Assembly (NCBI RefSeq): GCF_013450295.1
Contig: NZ_SKBR01000003.1
Location: forward strand, 682,001 to 746,000
DNA from: Streptomyces sp. AJS327
GTDB lineage: Bacteria > Actinomycetota > Actinomycetes > Streptomycetales > Streptomycetaceae
Direction of reading: 5' to 3'
DNA: 64,000 bases
Shown: positions 1 through 9,104 of the stretch, piece after piece
Numbering within the stretch: position 1 is the stretch's first letter
Layout of the letters: every line of letters begins with the position of its first letter
Program-made: the position numbers and the translations under genes
The notes under the pieces: generated by a model
The model's input: the letters and a program-made list of their open reading frames with translations, nothing else
The model's database searches: none
Told to the model about the DNA's origin: nothing

Positions 1-1
1 T

Positions 2-520
2 GGCCTCGCCGCCGTCACCGCCGACTGGGGGGTGGACGACGTCCTCCTGGAGAGCGCCGGTCCCGCCGAGGTCGAGGCGCGGCTGCGGCTCGCCACCGGC
101 CGCCAGCGGGGCACGGCCGACGACAGCCCGATGGAGATCCGCAACGGTGACCTCTCGGTGGACGAGGCCACCTACAGTGCCAAGCTCAAGGGCCGGATCC
201 TCGACCTGACCTTCAAGGAGTTCGAGCTGCTGAAGTACCTGGCGCAGCACCCCGGCCGGGTGTTCACCCGCGCCCAGCTGCTCCAGGAGGTCTGGGGCTA
301 CGACTACTTCGGCGGTACCCGCACCGTGGACGTCCACGTCCGGCGGTTGCGGGCGAAGCTCGGCCCGGAGCACGAGTCGCTGATCGGCACCGTCCGGAAC
401 GTCGGCTACCGCTTCGTCTCGCCGGAGAAGGCCGAGCGGACCGAGGACGAGAAGAACGCGCGGGCGGTGACGGACGCGGCCGAGCGCGTCGCCCGGGAGG
501 CGGCCACCGGCCGTCAGTGA
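2..520 (+). CDS. glnR: GlnR-type nitrogen response regulator, 5' end missing
   Basis: The reading frame is open from base 2, so the window cuts into the gene; 172 residues are visible. They hold the end of a receiver domain and a complete OmpR-type winged-helix DNA-binding domain (visible residues about 55-140), with [14 protein letters not shown], a recognition region [13 protein letters not shown] and the wing NVGYRF. The sequence closely resembles my memory of Streptomyces GlnR, the global regulator of nitrogen assimilation (glutamine synthetase, ammonium transport, nitrite reductase). GlnR is an orphan regulator, and no sensor kinase follows here. The last 25 residues are a charged tail. 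The gene is followed by about 460 bp without a gene, then a LacI regulator on the same strand. Confidence 0.85.
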   Translation, partial: GLAAVTADWGVDDVLLESAGPAEVEARLRLATGRQRGTADDSPMEIRNGDLSVDEATYSAKLKGRILDLTFKEFELLKYLAQHPGRVFTRAQLLQEVWGYDYFGGTRTVDVHVRRLRAKLGPEHESLIGTVRNVGYRFVSPEKAERTEDEKNARAVTDAAERVAREAATGRQ

Positions 521-626
521 CCCGGGAGTTCCGGAGGACCGGACCCTGTGCCGGACGGCCGCACGCGCCGTGGGCCGCACGCCGAAGGTGCCGGGAACGA
601 CGCGGGGCCGGAACGGAGGCCCGCTC

Positions 627-671
627 GCCGGAGGACCGCGAGCCGGAGGACCGCGAGCCGGAGGACCGCGC
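627..671. repeat. 15-bp tandem repeat, 3 copies
   Basis: The unit gccggaggaccgcga starts at 627, 642 and 657; the third copy differs at its last base. It is noncoding, downstream of glnR. Confidence 0.8.
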
Positions 672-791
672 TCGCCGCGGGACCGGAACGCGCGAACGCA
701 CCCCCGAACGGGGGTTTCGCGCGCCGTGGCGGACCGCCGCCGCGCGGCTGGCCGAACGCCGCCGGGTCACCCGGCGCACGCCGGTTCCCGC

Positions 792-855
792 CCGCCCCTC
801 GTCCCTCGCTCGCCCGCCGCCGCGCCGCGCGGGCGAGCGCCGAGGGACGGGGCGG
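792..855 (+). terminator. Long imperfect inverted repeat, possible terminator
   Basis: The arms at 792-816 and 830-855 pair over about 25 bases with few mismatches (core ctcgcccg/cgggcgag plus gtccctcg/cgagggac), with a 13-nt GC-rich loop. There is no T-tract. It lies 270 nt past glnR and 125 nt before the LacI gene, so it could end glnR transcription, but that is inferred from position only. Confidence 0.45.
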
Positions 856-979
856 TGACCAGGGGCGAAGCCCCCGGAACGCGGGGCGCCGACCGCTGCC
901 GCAGGGCGGGGCGCGCGCCGGGGCGCGGGGGCGGCACCGCCCGGTGGAGGGGTGATGCTCCCCGCGTAGACTGCGGAAC

Positions 980-2005
980 GTGGCCAAAGTGACACGGGAC
1001 GACGTGGCGAAACTGGCGGGCACCTCCACCGCCGTCGTGAGCTATGTGATCAACGATGGGCCCCGCCCCGTGGCACCCGCCACCCGGGAGCGCGTGCTCG
1101 CGGCGATCAAGACGCTCGGGTACCGGCCCGACCGGGTGGCGCAGGCCATGGCCTCCCGGAGAACCGACCTCATAGGGCTGATCGTCCCCGACGCCCGGCA
1201 GCCGTTCTTCGCGGAGATGGCGCACGCGGTCGAGCAGGTGGCGGCGGCCCGGGGAAAGATGGTGCTGGTCGGCAACTCCGACTACCTCGACGAGCGCGAG
1301 GTGCACTACCTCCGGGCCTTCCTCGGGATGCGAGTCGCCGGGTTGATCCTGATCAGCCAGGGCCCCAGTGAGCGCGCGGCGGCGGAGATCGAGGCGTGGG
1401 ACGCCAGGATCGTGCTGATGCACCGCCGCCCGGCCGCCATCGACGACGTCGCCGTGGTGCTGGACGACGTGGGCGGCGCCCAGCTCGCCACCCGGCACCT
1501 GCTGGAACACGGGCACGAGCGGGTGGCCTGTCTCGGCGGGGTCGAGGAGACCCCGAAGCTGGGTGACCCGGTCACCGACCACGTCGAGGGCTGGGCGCGC
1601 GCCATGCGGGAGGCCGGGAAGTCCGTGGAGGGCCAGCACTTCCAGGCCCCGTACAACCGTTACGACACCTACCTGCTCGCCCTGGAGCTGCTGCGCCGCC
1701 CCGACCGTCCCACCGCGGTCTTCTGCGCGACGGACGACCAGGCGATCGGCCTGATGCGGGCCGCGCGGGAGCTGGGCGTCGACGTCCCCGGCGAACTCGC
1801 GGTCGCCGCCTTCGACGACGTGAAGGAGGCGGGGCTGACCGATCCGCCGCTGACCACGGTCGGTTCGGACCGGGAGGCGATGGCGCAGGTCGCGGTGGAT
1901 CTGGTGCTGGACGACGCGCTGCGCGTCACCGGGTCCCGCCGGGAGCGCGTCCGGCAGTTCCCGACCGCGCTGAGGATCCGCCGCTCCTGCGGCTGCGGCG
2001 GCTAG
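980..2005 (+). CDS. LacI-family transcriptional regulator
   Basis: A 341-residue protein of full family length. An N-terminal LacI helix-turn-helix and hinge (residues 1-55: [22 protein letters not shown], then [14 protein letters not shown]) is followed by a periplasmic-binding-protein-like effector domain (about 60-330) with the usual [14 protein letters not shown] and [17 protein letters not shown] motifs. It is expected to bind an operator as a dimer and respond to a small sugar-like ligand that the sequence does not identify. The chain ends in a cysteine/glycine-rich RRSCGCGG tail often seen in actinobacterial LacI proteins. The GTG start at 980 is preceded by TAGACT at 967-972, so the transcript is probably leaderless. 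No sugar operon adjoins it. Confidence 0.85.
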   Translation: MAKVTRDDVAKLAGTSTAVVSYVINDGPRPVAPATRERVLAAIKTLGYRPDRVAQAMASRRTDLIGLIVPDARQPFFAEMAHAVEQVAAARGKMVLVGNSDYLDEREVHYLRAFLGMRVAGLILISQGPSERAAAEIEAWDARIVLMHRRPAAIDDVAVVLDDVGGAQLATRHLLEHGHERVACLGGVEETPKLGDPVTDHVEGWARAMREAGKSVEGQHFQAPYNRYDTYLLALELLRRPDRPTAVFCATDDQAIGLMRAARELGVDVPGELAVAAFDDVKEAGLTDPPLTTVGSDREAMAQVAVDLVLDDALRVTGSRRERVRQFPTALRIRRSCGCGG

Positions 2006-2379
2006 CCGCCCCGCGGGCCGTGGGGCCGCCTCGACCCAGCCCCTCCCCGCGACGTCCGCCCCGGGCTCCAGCTCCCGACTCCGGCTCCGGGCTTCGCGCG
2101 GGTGTGGGGGTGTGGGGGTGTGGGGGTGCGACGCCCGGGGCGTGGCGTCCACCTTCGTCAACTCCCGCCCGGTTCGGGCTGGTTCGGGTCGGATCGGGGT
2201 CCCTGGGGGCTGGTGACCGCTCTGGCGTGCCCCTTCCGCGCGTTCCGCTCTCCGGCTGCCCGCCGATGACGTACGGACGCGGGGTGGCGCTCGTAGTGTG
2301 AGGCGGGTGAGACGTACGAGTCGCGCGTGCGCGGAGCGTCGCGGGGAGTGCGGACGGGGCGAGAGGCCGGGGAACCGCC
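2006..2379. other. Intergenic region before the two-component operon
   Basis: No gene is seen in these 374 bases. They contain a G-rich 8-bp tandem repeat (2103-2126) and presumably the promoter of the response regulator at 2380; no hexamer pair stands out. Confidence 0.5.
2103..2126. repeat. 8-bp G-rich tandem repeat, 3 copies
   Basis: The unit tgtggggg is repeated exactly at 2103, 2111 and 2119, with degenerate flanks. Four runs of three or more G make a G-quadruplex conceivable. Confidence 0.75.
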
Positions 2380-3090
2380 GTGAGAATTCTGATCGTTGAC
2401 GACGAGCCGCCGGTGCGGGAGGCGTTGCGTCGCGGTCTGGCCTTCGAGGGGTACGCCACGGAGCTGGCCGCCGACGGGCTGGAGGCGCTGGAGAAGGCGC
2501 GGACGACCGCCCCCGACCTGATCCTGCTGGACGTGCTGATGCCCGGGATGGACGGGCTGACGGCCGCGCGGCGGCTGCGCACGGCCGGGGTGCGGACGCC
2601 GGTGCTGATGCTCACCGCGCGGGACACGGTCGCCGACCGGGTCACCGGGCTGGACGCGGGCGCCGACGACTACCTCGTCAAGCCCTTCGAGCTGGACGAA
2701 CTGCTGGCCCGTGTCCGGGCGTTGCTCCGGCGCAGCTCCTACACCCGCCAACTGGCGGAGGCGGCCGGGGCGGAGGACGAACCGGAGGTGCTCGCCTTCG
2801 CGGACCTCCGGATGGACCTGGGCAGTCGCGAAGTCGCCCGGGGCGCCCGGTCGGTGGAGCTGACGAGGACCGAACACACCCTGCTGGAGGTGTTCCTGAG
2901 TCATCCCCGGCAGGTGCTCACCAGGGAGCAGATCCTCAAGGCCGTCTGGGGCTTCGAACTCGAACCGTCGTCCAACTCCCTGGACGTGTACGTGATGTAC
3001 CTGCGGCGGAAGACGGAGGCGGGCGGTGAGCCGCGCCTGGTGCACACCGTCCGGGGTGTCGGCTACGTCCTGAGGGACGACCCGGCGTGA
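2380..3090 (+). CDS. OmpR-family response regulator
   Basis: A 236-residue response regulator. The receiver domain (residues 1-115) has the acidic pair D7/D8, phospho-acceptor D51 in LILLDVLMPGMDG, the conserved T and K of MLTARD and LVKPFE, and ends in a basic linker. A winged-helix output domain follows (about 130-232: LTRTEHTLLEVFLSHP, SLDVYVMYLRRK, VRGVGYVLR). It forms an operon with the sensor kinase at 3087: its TGA overlaps the kinase GTG (GTGA), which implies translational coupling. The stimulus is unknown. In Streptomyces this pair normally sits near glnR, as here. Confidence 0.88.
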   Translation: MRILIVDDEPPVREALRRGLAFEGYATELAADGLEALEKARTTAPDLILLDVLMPGMDGLTAARRLRTAGVRTPVLMLTARDTVADRVTGLDAGADDYLVKPFELDELLARVRALLRRSSYTRQLAEAAGAEDEPEVLAFADLRMDLGSREVARGARSVELTRTEHTLLEVFLSHPRQVLTREQILKAVWGFELEPSSNSLDVYVMYLRRKTEAGGEPRLVHTVRGVGYVLRDDPA

Positions 3091-4760
3091 TCCGGCGGCT
3101 GAACGCCATGCCGCTCCGCTCGCGGCTGGCGCTGCTCGCGGCGCTGACCGTGGCGCTGGCGGTCGCCGCCTCGGCGACGGTCTGCTGGTTCCTGGTGCGC
3201 GCGCAGCTTCTCTCCTCGCTGGACAACGCGCTGCTCAGCAGCAGCGACGTCGATCCACGGTTCGTGGTGGAGCAGGTCGGGACGGGGGAGTGCAGCACCT
3301 CGGAGGTCCGGGCCCCGAACCCGTTCGGCGCCTCGGTGCAGGTGGTGGACGCGCACGGGAAGAGCTGCGTGATCGTGGGCAGTGCGCTGTCCGTCGACGA
3401 CGCCGACGTCTCCGTCGCGGAGGGGGAGTTGAGCGAGGCCGTGCACGACGCGCCGTCCCCGGACGGCGCGGACTACCGGGTGCTGACGGTTCCGGTGCGC
3501 GGCACCGAGCTGGCGGTGACGGTGGCCCGCCCGCTGTCCGAGGTGGACGAGCCGCTGAACCGGCTCGCGCTGGTGCTCGCGGTGGTCGGTGGCGCGGGCG
3601 TGCTGGGCGCGGCGGGCGCGGGGGTGGCGGTGGCCCGGGCCGGGTTGCGGCCGGTGGACCGGCTGGCGGAGGTGGCCGGACACATCGCGCGTACCGAGGA
3701 CCTGGCGGTGCGCATCCCGGCGGAGGGCGACGACGAGATCGCCCGGCTCTCCCGCTCCTTCAACTCCATGACGGCCTCGCTGGCCGCCTCGCGGGAACTC
3801 CAGCAGCAGCTGATCGCGGACGCGGGGCACGAGTTGCGGACCCCGCTGACCTCGCTGCGTACCAACATCGACCTGCTGGTGCGCAGTGAGCGGACCGGAC
3901 GCCCGCTGCCGGAGGCGGACCGGCGGGCGCTGCTGGAGTCGGTCACCGCGCAGATGACCGAACTCGGCGCGCTCATCCAGGACGTGCAGCTGCTGTCCCG
4001 GCCGGAGACGGCGCCGGGCGGCACGGCGCGGCACCGGGTGGTGGAGCTGGGCGGGATCGTCGGCCGTGCCGTGGAGCGGGTGCGGCTGCGCGCCGCTGGC
4101 GTCACGGTGTCCGTACGGGGGGAGTTGGGGAGCTGGTACATGCGGGCCGACGCGTCGGCGGTGGAGCGGGCGGTGCTGAACGTGCTGGACAACGCGGTGA
4201 AGTTCGGCGGCCCGGCCGCCACCGTCGAGGTCTCGCTGGACGGTGGGGAGTTGCGCGTCCGCGATGAGGGCCCCGGTATCGCGGAGGACGAACTCCCGTA
4301 CGTGTACGAGCGGTTCTGGCGTTCCCCGGCGGCCCGCGCGCTGCCGGGTTCGGGGCTGGGGCTCGCCATCGTGGAGCGGGTGGTCCGGCAGACGGGCGGG
4401 GAGGTGGCGCTGCGCCCGGCGCCGGACGGGGCGGGCGGCACCGTGGCCGTCCTCCGCTTCCCCGGCTCGTCCGCCGCCCCGCCCCCGGACGGTGGGCCGT
4501 CCCGGGACGACGGACCGTCTCCGGCCCCGGATGACCGGCCGCCGCTGAGACGTGGTCAACTCACCGCGTACGACGCCCTGTTGCCCTCCGCGTTGTCCTC
4601 CGCGTTGCCCTCCGCGCCTCGGCGGCGCCGGGAAGACGGCGCCCCTGACGGGCCATCGCCGGCCGTGCCGTCAGGTCAGCGGGCCGACGCCTCGGGTGAC
4701 GGGCCGTCGGGCGAGGGGGCGGACGGGCGCGGGCGAGAGGCAGGGGGAGAAGGCACTTGA
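3087..4760 (+). CDS. Two-component sensor histidine kinase with long C-terminal tail
   Basis: A 557-residue membrane kinase and partner of the regulator at 2380. A first membrane segment (about 12-33) is followed by an extracytoplasmic sensor region and a second segment (about 152-175). Next come a HAMP linker, a HisKA domain with catalytic His248 in GHELRTPL, and an ATPase domain with N-box Asn369 (NVLDNAVKF), DEGPGIAEDE and GSGLGLAIV. The sensor region carries two cysteines (CSTSEVR, KSCVIV) that could form a disulfide. Past the kinase core (about residue 458) is a 100-residue low-complexity tail of Pro/Ser/Asp/Arg with a short repeated LLPSALSSALPSA motif, longer than usual for the family. 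The last bases overlap the promoter/operator region of the next gene. Confidence 0.85.
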   Translation: MIRRLNAMPLRSRLALLAALTVALAVAASATVCWFLVRAQLLSSLDNALLSSSDVDPRFVVEQVGTGECSTSEVRAPNPFGASVQVVDAHGKSCVIVGSALSVDDADVSVAEGELSEAVHDAPSPDGADYRVLTVPVRGTELAVTVARPLSEVDEPLNRLALVLAVVGGAGVLGAAGAGVAVARAGLRPVDRLAEVAGHIARTEDLAVRIPAEGDDEIARLSRSFNSMTASLAASRELQQQLIADAGHELRTPLTSLRTNIDLLVRSERTGRPLPEADRRALLESVTAQMTELGALIQDVQLLSRPETAPGGTARHRVVELGGIVGRAVERVRLRAAGVTVSVRGELGSWYMRADASAVERAVLNVLDNAVKFGGPAATVEVSLDGGELRVRDEGPGIAEDELPYVYERFWRSPAARALPGSGLGLAIVERVVRQTGGEVALRPAPDGAGGTVAVLRFPGSSAAPPPDGGPSRDDGPSPAPDDRPPLRRGQLTAYDALLPSALSSALPSAPRRRREDGAPDGPSPAVPSGQRADASGDGPSGEGADGRGREAGGEGT

Positions 4761-4783
4761 CTTAAACCTCGATTCAAGTTGAA
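4756..4783. promoter_or_regulatory. AT-rich palindromic operator/promoter candidate
   Basis: In otherwise GC-rich DNA this short stretch contains TTGACT (4757-4762, like a -35), CTTGA/TCAAG inverted arms (4756-4760 and 4774-4778) and a perfect TTCAA-G-TTGAA palindrome (4773-4783). It overlaps the kinase stop codon and lies about 90 nt before the flavin reductase start, so it probably controls that gene. A redox-sensing MarR-type repressor is a reasonable guess. Confidence 0.5.
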
Positions 4784-4870
4784 AACTCGTACGTGTTGGA
4801 CGGCGGAAGGGTTCGCCGCCCGACGCGGGTCGCCAACTGACCCACTCATCCGCACAGTTGAGGAGCAACC

Positions 4871-5521
4871 ATGACCACCACCCAGTCCACCCCCGTCCCC
4901 GCCCAGGCCGAGGGCTCCGGCGAGGACCGCCCGCTGCGGCTGGCGATCATCGTCGGGAGCGTGCGCGAGGGCCGGATCGGTCCCGTCGTCTCCAACTGGT
5001 TCGTCGGGCGGGCCGAACAGGAGGGCACCTTCGAGCTGGACCTGATCGACCTCGCGGACCCGGAGAACAGCCTCCCGATGGCCTTCCCCACCGACCTGGC
5101 GGCCGACGGTGAACTGTCCCGCGTCTACGCCCAGTTGTCGGAACGGCTGACCGCCGCCGACGCCTTCGTCGTCATCACCCCGGAGTACAACCACAGCTTC
5201 CCGGCCTCGCTGAAGAACACGATCGACTGGTTCAAGGGCGAGTGGGAGGCCAAGCCCGTCGGGCTGATCTCCTACGGCGGTATGGCGGGCGGGCAGCGGG
5301 CCGCCGAACACCTGCGGCAGGTCTTCCCCGAACTGCACGCCGTCACCGTCCGGGACACCCTCAGCTTCCCCATGGTCTGGGACCGCTTCGACGAGAACGG
5401 GGTGCCGCACGACCAGGAGGGCACCGCGGCGGCCGCCAAGGGCCTGCTCAACCAGCTGGAGTGGTGGGGCGACGCGCTGCGCCGGGCCCGCCAGCGCACC
5501 CCCTACTCGCGGATGGGCTGA
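4871..5521 (+). CDS. NADPH-dependent FMN reductase family protein
   Basis: A 216-residue flavodoxin-fold protein. The phosphate-binding loop for FMN is IIVGSVREGRIGPVVSNW (residues about 19-36), and the second flavin/quinone motif is ITPEYNHSFPASLKNTIDWF (about 103-122), followed by SYGGMAGGQRAAEHLR. Relatives reduce FMN, quinones or azo compounds with NAD(P)H in the cytosol. The ATG at 4871 has a good ribosome site (gaggag about 8 nt upstream). The gene stands alone behind an AT-rich palindrome, which suggests induction by a redox or electrophile signal, but no regulator gene is adjacent. Confidence 0.85.
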   Translation: MTTTQSTPVPAQAEGSGEDRPLRLAIIVGSVREGRIGPVVSNWFVGRAEQEGTFELDLIDLADPENSLPMAFPTDLAADGELSRVYAQLSERLTAADAFVVITPEYNHSFPASLKNTIDWFKGEWEAKPVGLISYGGMAGGQRAAEHLRQVFPELHAVTVRDTLSFPMVWDRFDENGVPHDQEGTAAAAKGLLNQLEWWGDALRRARQRTPYSRMG

Positions 5522-5681
5522 CCCGCCACGCCCTCCCCGACGCCACCCCGGCCCCGCCACGCCCCCTCGGCGGGGCCCGGCTCCCGCCCGCCGCGCGGCC
5601 CGTCCGCACCGCCGGTGTCGTTCCGCCCCGCCACCCTCCGCCGTGTTCCGGTGTCCCGCGCCGGGCCGTATCGTCGGTGCC

Positions 5682-6614
5682 ATGAGCGACGTGGTTGTTG
5701 TGGACGAGCCGTCGGACGGGGACGTACGAGAGGCCATGGAGCTGATCGACGCGGCCGCCCGGGTGGACGGGCAGGCCGCCGTGTCCGAGCAGGGCCGCCT
5801 CCAGCTGCGGGGCGGGCGGCGCACCGGCGTGCGGCACCTGCTGCTGCACCGGGACGGCGGTGAACTCGTCGGCTACGCGCAGCTGGAGGACACCGACCCG
5901 GTGGAGGCGCCGGTCGGGGAGCTGGCGGTCCACCCGGACCACCGGGGCAGGGGGTACGGGCGGCAGCTCGGCCAGGCGCTGCTCCAGGCGTCCGGCCAGC
6001 GGCTCCGGGTCTGGGCGCACGGCGGCCACCCGGCGGCCCGGCACCTCGCCCGGGTGCTCGGGCTGACGCTCTTTCGGGAACTGCGCCAACTGCGGCGCCC
6101 CCTCGCCGGATCGGACGCGGAGTCCAGCGGCACCGGGGTGGCCGGGCCGCTGCCGGAGGCGGTGCTGCCGGAGGGCGTCAGCGTCCGCGCCTTCCGCCCC
6201 GGCGAGGACGACACCGCCTGGCTCCGGCTGAACGCCACCGCCTTCGCGCACCACCCCGAGCAGGGCTCGCTGACCCAGCGCGACCTGGACGACCGGAAGG
6301 CCGAGCCCTGGTTCGACCCGGCCGGTTTCTTCCTCGCGGAGCGCGGCGGCGTGCTCGTCGGCTTCCACTGGACGAAGGTGCACGCCGCCGAGGGGCTCGG
6401 CGAGGTGTACGTCCTCGGCGTCGCCCCGGACGAGCAGGGCGGCGGGCTCGGCAAGGCGCTCACCGCGATCGGCCTGCGCCACCTGGAGCGGGACCGGGGA
6501 CTGCCGACGGCGATGCTCTACGTCGACGCGGACAACCTCCCCGCCGTCGCCGTCTACGAGCGGCTGGGCTTCCGCACCCACGAGACGGACCTGATGTACC
6601 GCGCCGAGAGCTGA
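5682..6614 (+). CDS. mshD: Mycothiol synthase
   Basis: A 310-residue protein with two GNAT acetyltransferase folds in tandem. The C-terminal one (about 150-310) carries the acetyl-CoA loop VAPDEQGGGLGKAL, and the N-terminal one a weaker VHPDHRGRGYGRQL. MshD makes the last step of mycothiol synthesis, acetylating Cys-GlcN-Ins with acetyl-CoA; mycothiol replaces glutathione in actinobacteria. An in-frame GTG exists at 5643, but ATG 5682 fits the family N-terminus and has TATCGT 7 nt upstream (5669-5674), suggesting a leaderless start. mshA lies 5.8 kb downstream on the same strand. Confidence 0.9.
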   Translation: MSDVVVVDEPSDGDVREAMELIDAAARVDGQAAVSEQGRLQLRGGRRTGVRHLLLHRDGGELVGYAQLEDTDPVEAPVGELAVHPDHRGRGYGRQLGQALLQASGQRLRVWAHGGHPAARHLARVLGLTLFRELRQLRRPLAGSDAESSGTGVAGPLPEAVLPEGVSVRAFRPGEDDTAWLRLNATAFAHHPEQGSLTQRDLDDRKAEPWFDPAGFFLAERGGVLVGFHWTKVHAAEGLGEVYVLGVAPDEQGGGLGKALTAIGLRHLERDRGLPTAMLYVDADNLPAVAVYERLGFRTHETDLMYRAES

Positions 6615-6854
6615 GCCCCCCCCACGGGGCCCGGCTCCCACCGGGCCCCGCCCCCGCCCGGCCGCCGCCCGCCCGGCCCCGGCCGTTGACGTACGGGCGG
6701 CCTGGCACACGCGCGTAGCGTCCGCCTTCCCGGGCCGCCATGTGCGCGTAACCGGTGATTCAGACGCGGTTGCGAGCATCACGGAATGCAGCCCGCAGCT
6801 CAGCCGCCCCTCGTCCCCGCGCCGGCGCCTCCGCCCGCGCGGAACAATGGGGGT

Positions 6855-9104
6855 ATGAGCCAGCACGCCTCGCGATCCGGTCAGCCGTCCGTCGGACCGA
6901 TAGCCGCCCACCGTCCGCGCACGCTCCGGGACGCGGACGCGGACGCCGACGGCGATCGGCGGAGGCGCGAACCGGAGATCGACTCCGACCCGGACCTCTA
7001 CCGGGAGGGCGAGGGCCCGGACGGCGCCGCCGACGACCTCCCCGCCGGGCGGTTCCTGGACCGGGAGCGCAGCTGGCTCGCGTTCAACGAACGCGTGCTG
7101 GAGCTGGCCGAGGACCCCACCGTGCCGCTCCTGGAGCGCGCCAGCTTCCTGGCCATCTTCGCCGGTAACCTCGACGAGTTCTTCATGGTGCGGGTGGCCG
7201 GGCTCAAGCGGCGGATCGCCACCGGCGTCGCCACCCGCAGCGCCTCCGGGCTCCCCCCGCGCGAGGTGCTGGACGAGATCTGGGGCCGTTCCCGGGAGTT
7301 GATGGCCCGGCACGCCGCCCACTACCAGCGGGAGATCGCGCCCGCGCTGGCCGCCGAGGGGCTGCACCTGATCCGCTGGCACGAGCTGACCGAGGAGGAG
7401 CGGGAGCGGCTCTTCACCCTCTTCCGGCAACGCGTCTACCCCGTGCTGACCCCGCTGGCCGTCGATCCGGCGCACCCCTTCCCGTACATCTCCGGCCTCT
7501 CGCTCAACCTCGCGGTGGTCGTCCGCAACCCGGCGAGCGGGAACCGGCACTTCGCGCGGGTGAAGGTGCCGCCGCTGCTCAGCCGCTTCCTGGAGGCGTC
7601 GCCCGGGCGCTACGTCCCGCTGGAGGACGTGATCGCGGCGCAGCTGGAGGAGCTGTTCCCCGGCATGGAGGTGCTGGCGCACCACATGTTCCGCGTCACC
7701 CGGAACGAGGACCTGGAGGTGGAGGAGGACGACGCGGAGAACCTGCTCCAGGCCCTGGAGAAGGAGCTGCTGCGGCGCCGCTTCGGCCCCCCGGTACGGC
7801 TGGAGGTCGAGGAGTCGATCGACCCGTACGTCCTCGACCTGCTCATCAGGGAGTTGAAGATCTCGGAGGCCGAGGTCTTCCCACTCCCGGGGCCACTGGA
7901 CCTGACCGGGCTCGGCGAGATCGTCGCGGAGCTGGACCGGCCGGACCTGACGTTCCCGAAGTTCGTCGGCGGCACCCACCGCGACCTCGCGGAGGTCGAG
8001 TCCGCCTCGGCCCCGGACGTCCTCGCCGCGCTGCGCGAGCGGGACGTGCTGCTGCACCACCCGTACGACTCGTTCTCCACCTCGGTGCAGGCGTTCCTGG
8101 AACAGGCCGCCGCCGACCCGGACGTGCTGGCCATCAAGCAGACGCTGTACCGCACCTCGGGCGACTCCCCGATCGTGGACGCGCTGATCGACGCGGCCGA
8201 GTCCGGCAAGCAGGTGCTGGTCCTGGTGGAGATCAAGGCCAGGTTCGACGAGCAGGCCAACATCACCTGGGCGCGGAAGCTGGAGGAGTCCGGCTGCCAC
8301 GTCGTCTACGGCCTCGTCGGGCTGAAGACGCACGGCAAGCTGTCGCTGGTGGTCCGGCAGGAGGGCGAGACGCTGCGCCGCTACGCGCACGTCGGCACGG
8401 GCAACTACAACCCCAAGACCGCCCGCCGCTACGAGGACCTCGGCCTGCTCACCGCCGACCCGGAGGTGGGCGCCGACCTCTCGGACCTGTTCAACCGGCT
8501 CTCCGGGTACTCCCGGCGGGAGACCTACCGGCGGCTGCTGGTCGCCCCGCGCTCCCTGCGGGACGGGCTGATCGCGCGGATCCAGCGGGAGGTGGCCCAT
8601 CACGAGGCGGGCGCCGACGCCTCCGTCCGCATCAAGGTCAACTCGATGGTCGACGAGGCGGTGATCGACGAGCTGTACCGGGCCGCGCGGGCCGGGGTGC
8701 CGGTCGACGTCTGGGTGCGCGGGATCTGCGCGCTGCGGCCCGGCGTGCCCGGGCTCAGCGAGGGCGTCCGGGTGCGCAGCGTGCTCGGCCGCTTCCTGGA
8801 GCACTCCCGGGTGTTCGCGTTCGGGAACGGCGGAGAGCCGGAGGTGTGGCTGGGGAGCGCCGACATGATGCACCGGAACCTGGACCGCCGGATCGAGACG
8901 CTCGTCCGGGTCGCCGACCCGGGGCACCGCGCCTACCTCGACCGGCTGCTGGAGATGGGCATGTCCGACGAGACCGCGTCCTGGTGGCTCGGGCCGGACG
9001 GCGAGTGGACGCGGCACGCGCACGACCCGGACGGACAGCCGCTGCCGAACATCCAGGAGAAGCTGATCGAGAGCCGGAGGCGACGACGTGGCCCCGCGGT
9101 GTGA
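6855..9104 (+). CDS. ppk: Polyphosphate kinase
   Basis: A 749-residue PPK1. It polymerises the gamma-phosphate of ATP into polyphosphate, reversibly, via a phosphohistidine. The four PPK1 domains are present after a variable acidic N-terminus: [20 protein letters not shown], then the middle domain, then the catalytic part with [14 protein letters not shown], the active-site histidine in [13 protein letters not shown] (about His493) and [22 protein letters not shown] 6855 lies 6 nt after AACAAT, as in other leaderless genes here; an in-frame ATG at 6786 would add 23 residues and cannot be excluded. The 3' end overlaps the CHAD gene by 17 nt. Confidence 0.9.
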   Translation: MSQHASRSGQPSVGPIAAHRPRTLRDADADADGDRRRREPEIDSDPDLYREGEGPDGAADDLPAGRFLDRERSWLAFNERVLELAEDPTVPLLERASFLAIFAGNLDEFFMVRVAGLKRRIATGVATRSASGLPPREVLDEIWGRSRELMARHAAHYQREIAPALAAEGLHLIRWHELTEEERERLFTLFRQRVYPVLTPLAVDPAHPFPYISGLSLNLAVVVRNPASGNRHFARVKVPPLLSRFLEASPGRYVPLEDVIAAQLEELFPGMEVLAHHMFRVTRNEDLEVEEDDAENLLQALEKELLRRRFGPPVRLEVEESIDPYVLDLLIRELKISEAEVFPLPGPLDLTGLGEIVAELDRPDLTFPKFVGGTHRDLAEVESASAPDVLAALRERDVLLHHPYDSFSTSVQAFLEQAAADPDVLAIKQTLYRTSGDSPIVDALIDAAESGKQVLVLVEIKARFDEQANITWARKLEESGCHVVYGLVGLKTHGKLSLVVRQEGETLRRYAHVGTGNYNPKTARRYEDLGLLTADPEVGADLSDLFNRLSGYSRRETYRRLLVAPRSLRDGLIARIQREVAHHEAGADASVRIKVNSMVDEAVIDELYRAARAGVPVDVWVRGICALRPGVPGLSEGVRVRSVLGRFLEHSRVFAFGNGGEPEVWLGSADMMHRNLDRRIETLVRVADPGHRAYLDRLLEMGMSDETASWWLGPDGEWTRHAHDPDGQPLPNIQEKLIESRRRRRGPAV

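Larger units (their letters stand above)
521..979. other. glnR-LacI intergenic region
   Basis: No convincing gene lies here. The stretch holds a 15-bp tandem repeat (627-671), a long GC-rich inverted repeat (792-855), and the -10 element TAGACT (967-972), which sits 7 nt before the LacI GTG start. Small ORFs on both strands are arginine/proline-rich frame shadows. Confidence 0.6.

Noticed and set aside
2266-2299. Promoter-like ATGACG ... TAGTGT before the 2380 regulator, similar to TTGACG ... TAGCGT at 6686-6721
   Set aside because: Spacers of 22 and 24 bp are too long for a sigma-70-type promoter and differ from each other, and no MerR gene is nearby.
5448-9023. A 1191-codon open frame on the minus strand opposite mshD and ppk
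   Set aside because: It is fully antisense to two well-supported genes, its composition (Arg/Pro/Gly/Val-rich, no motifs) is typical of shadow frames in GC-rich DNA, and it has no start signal.
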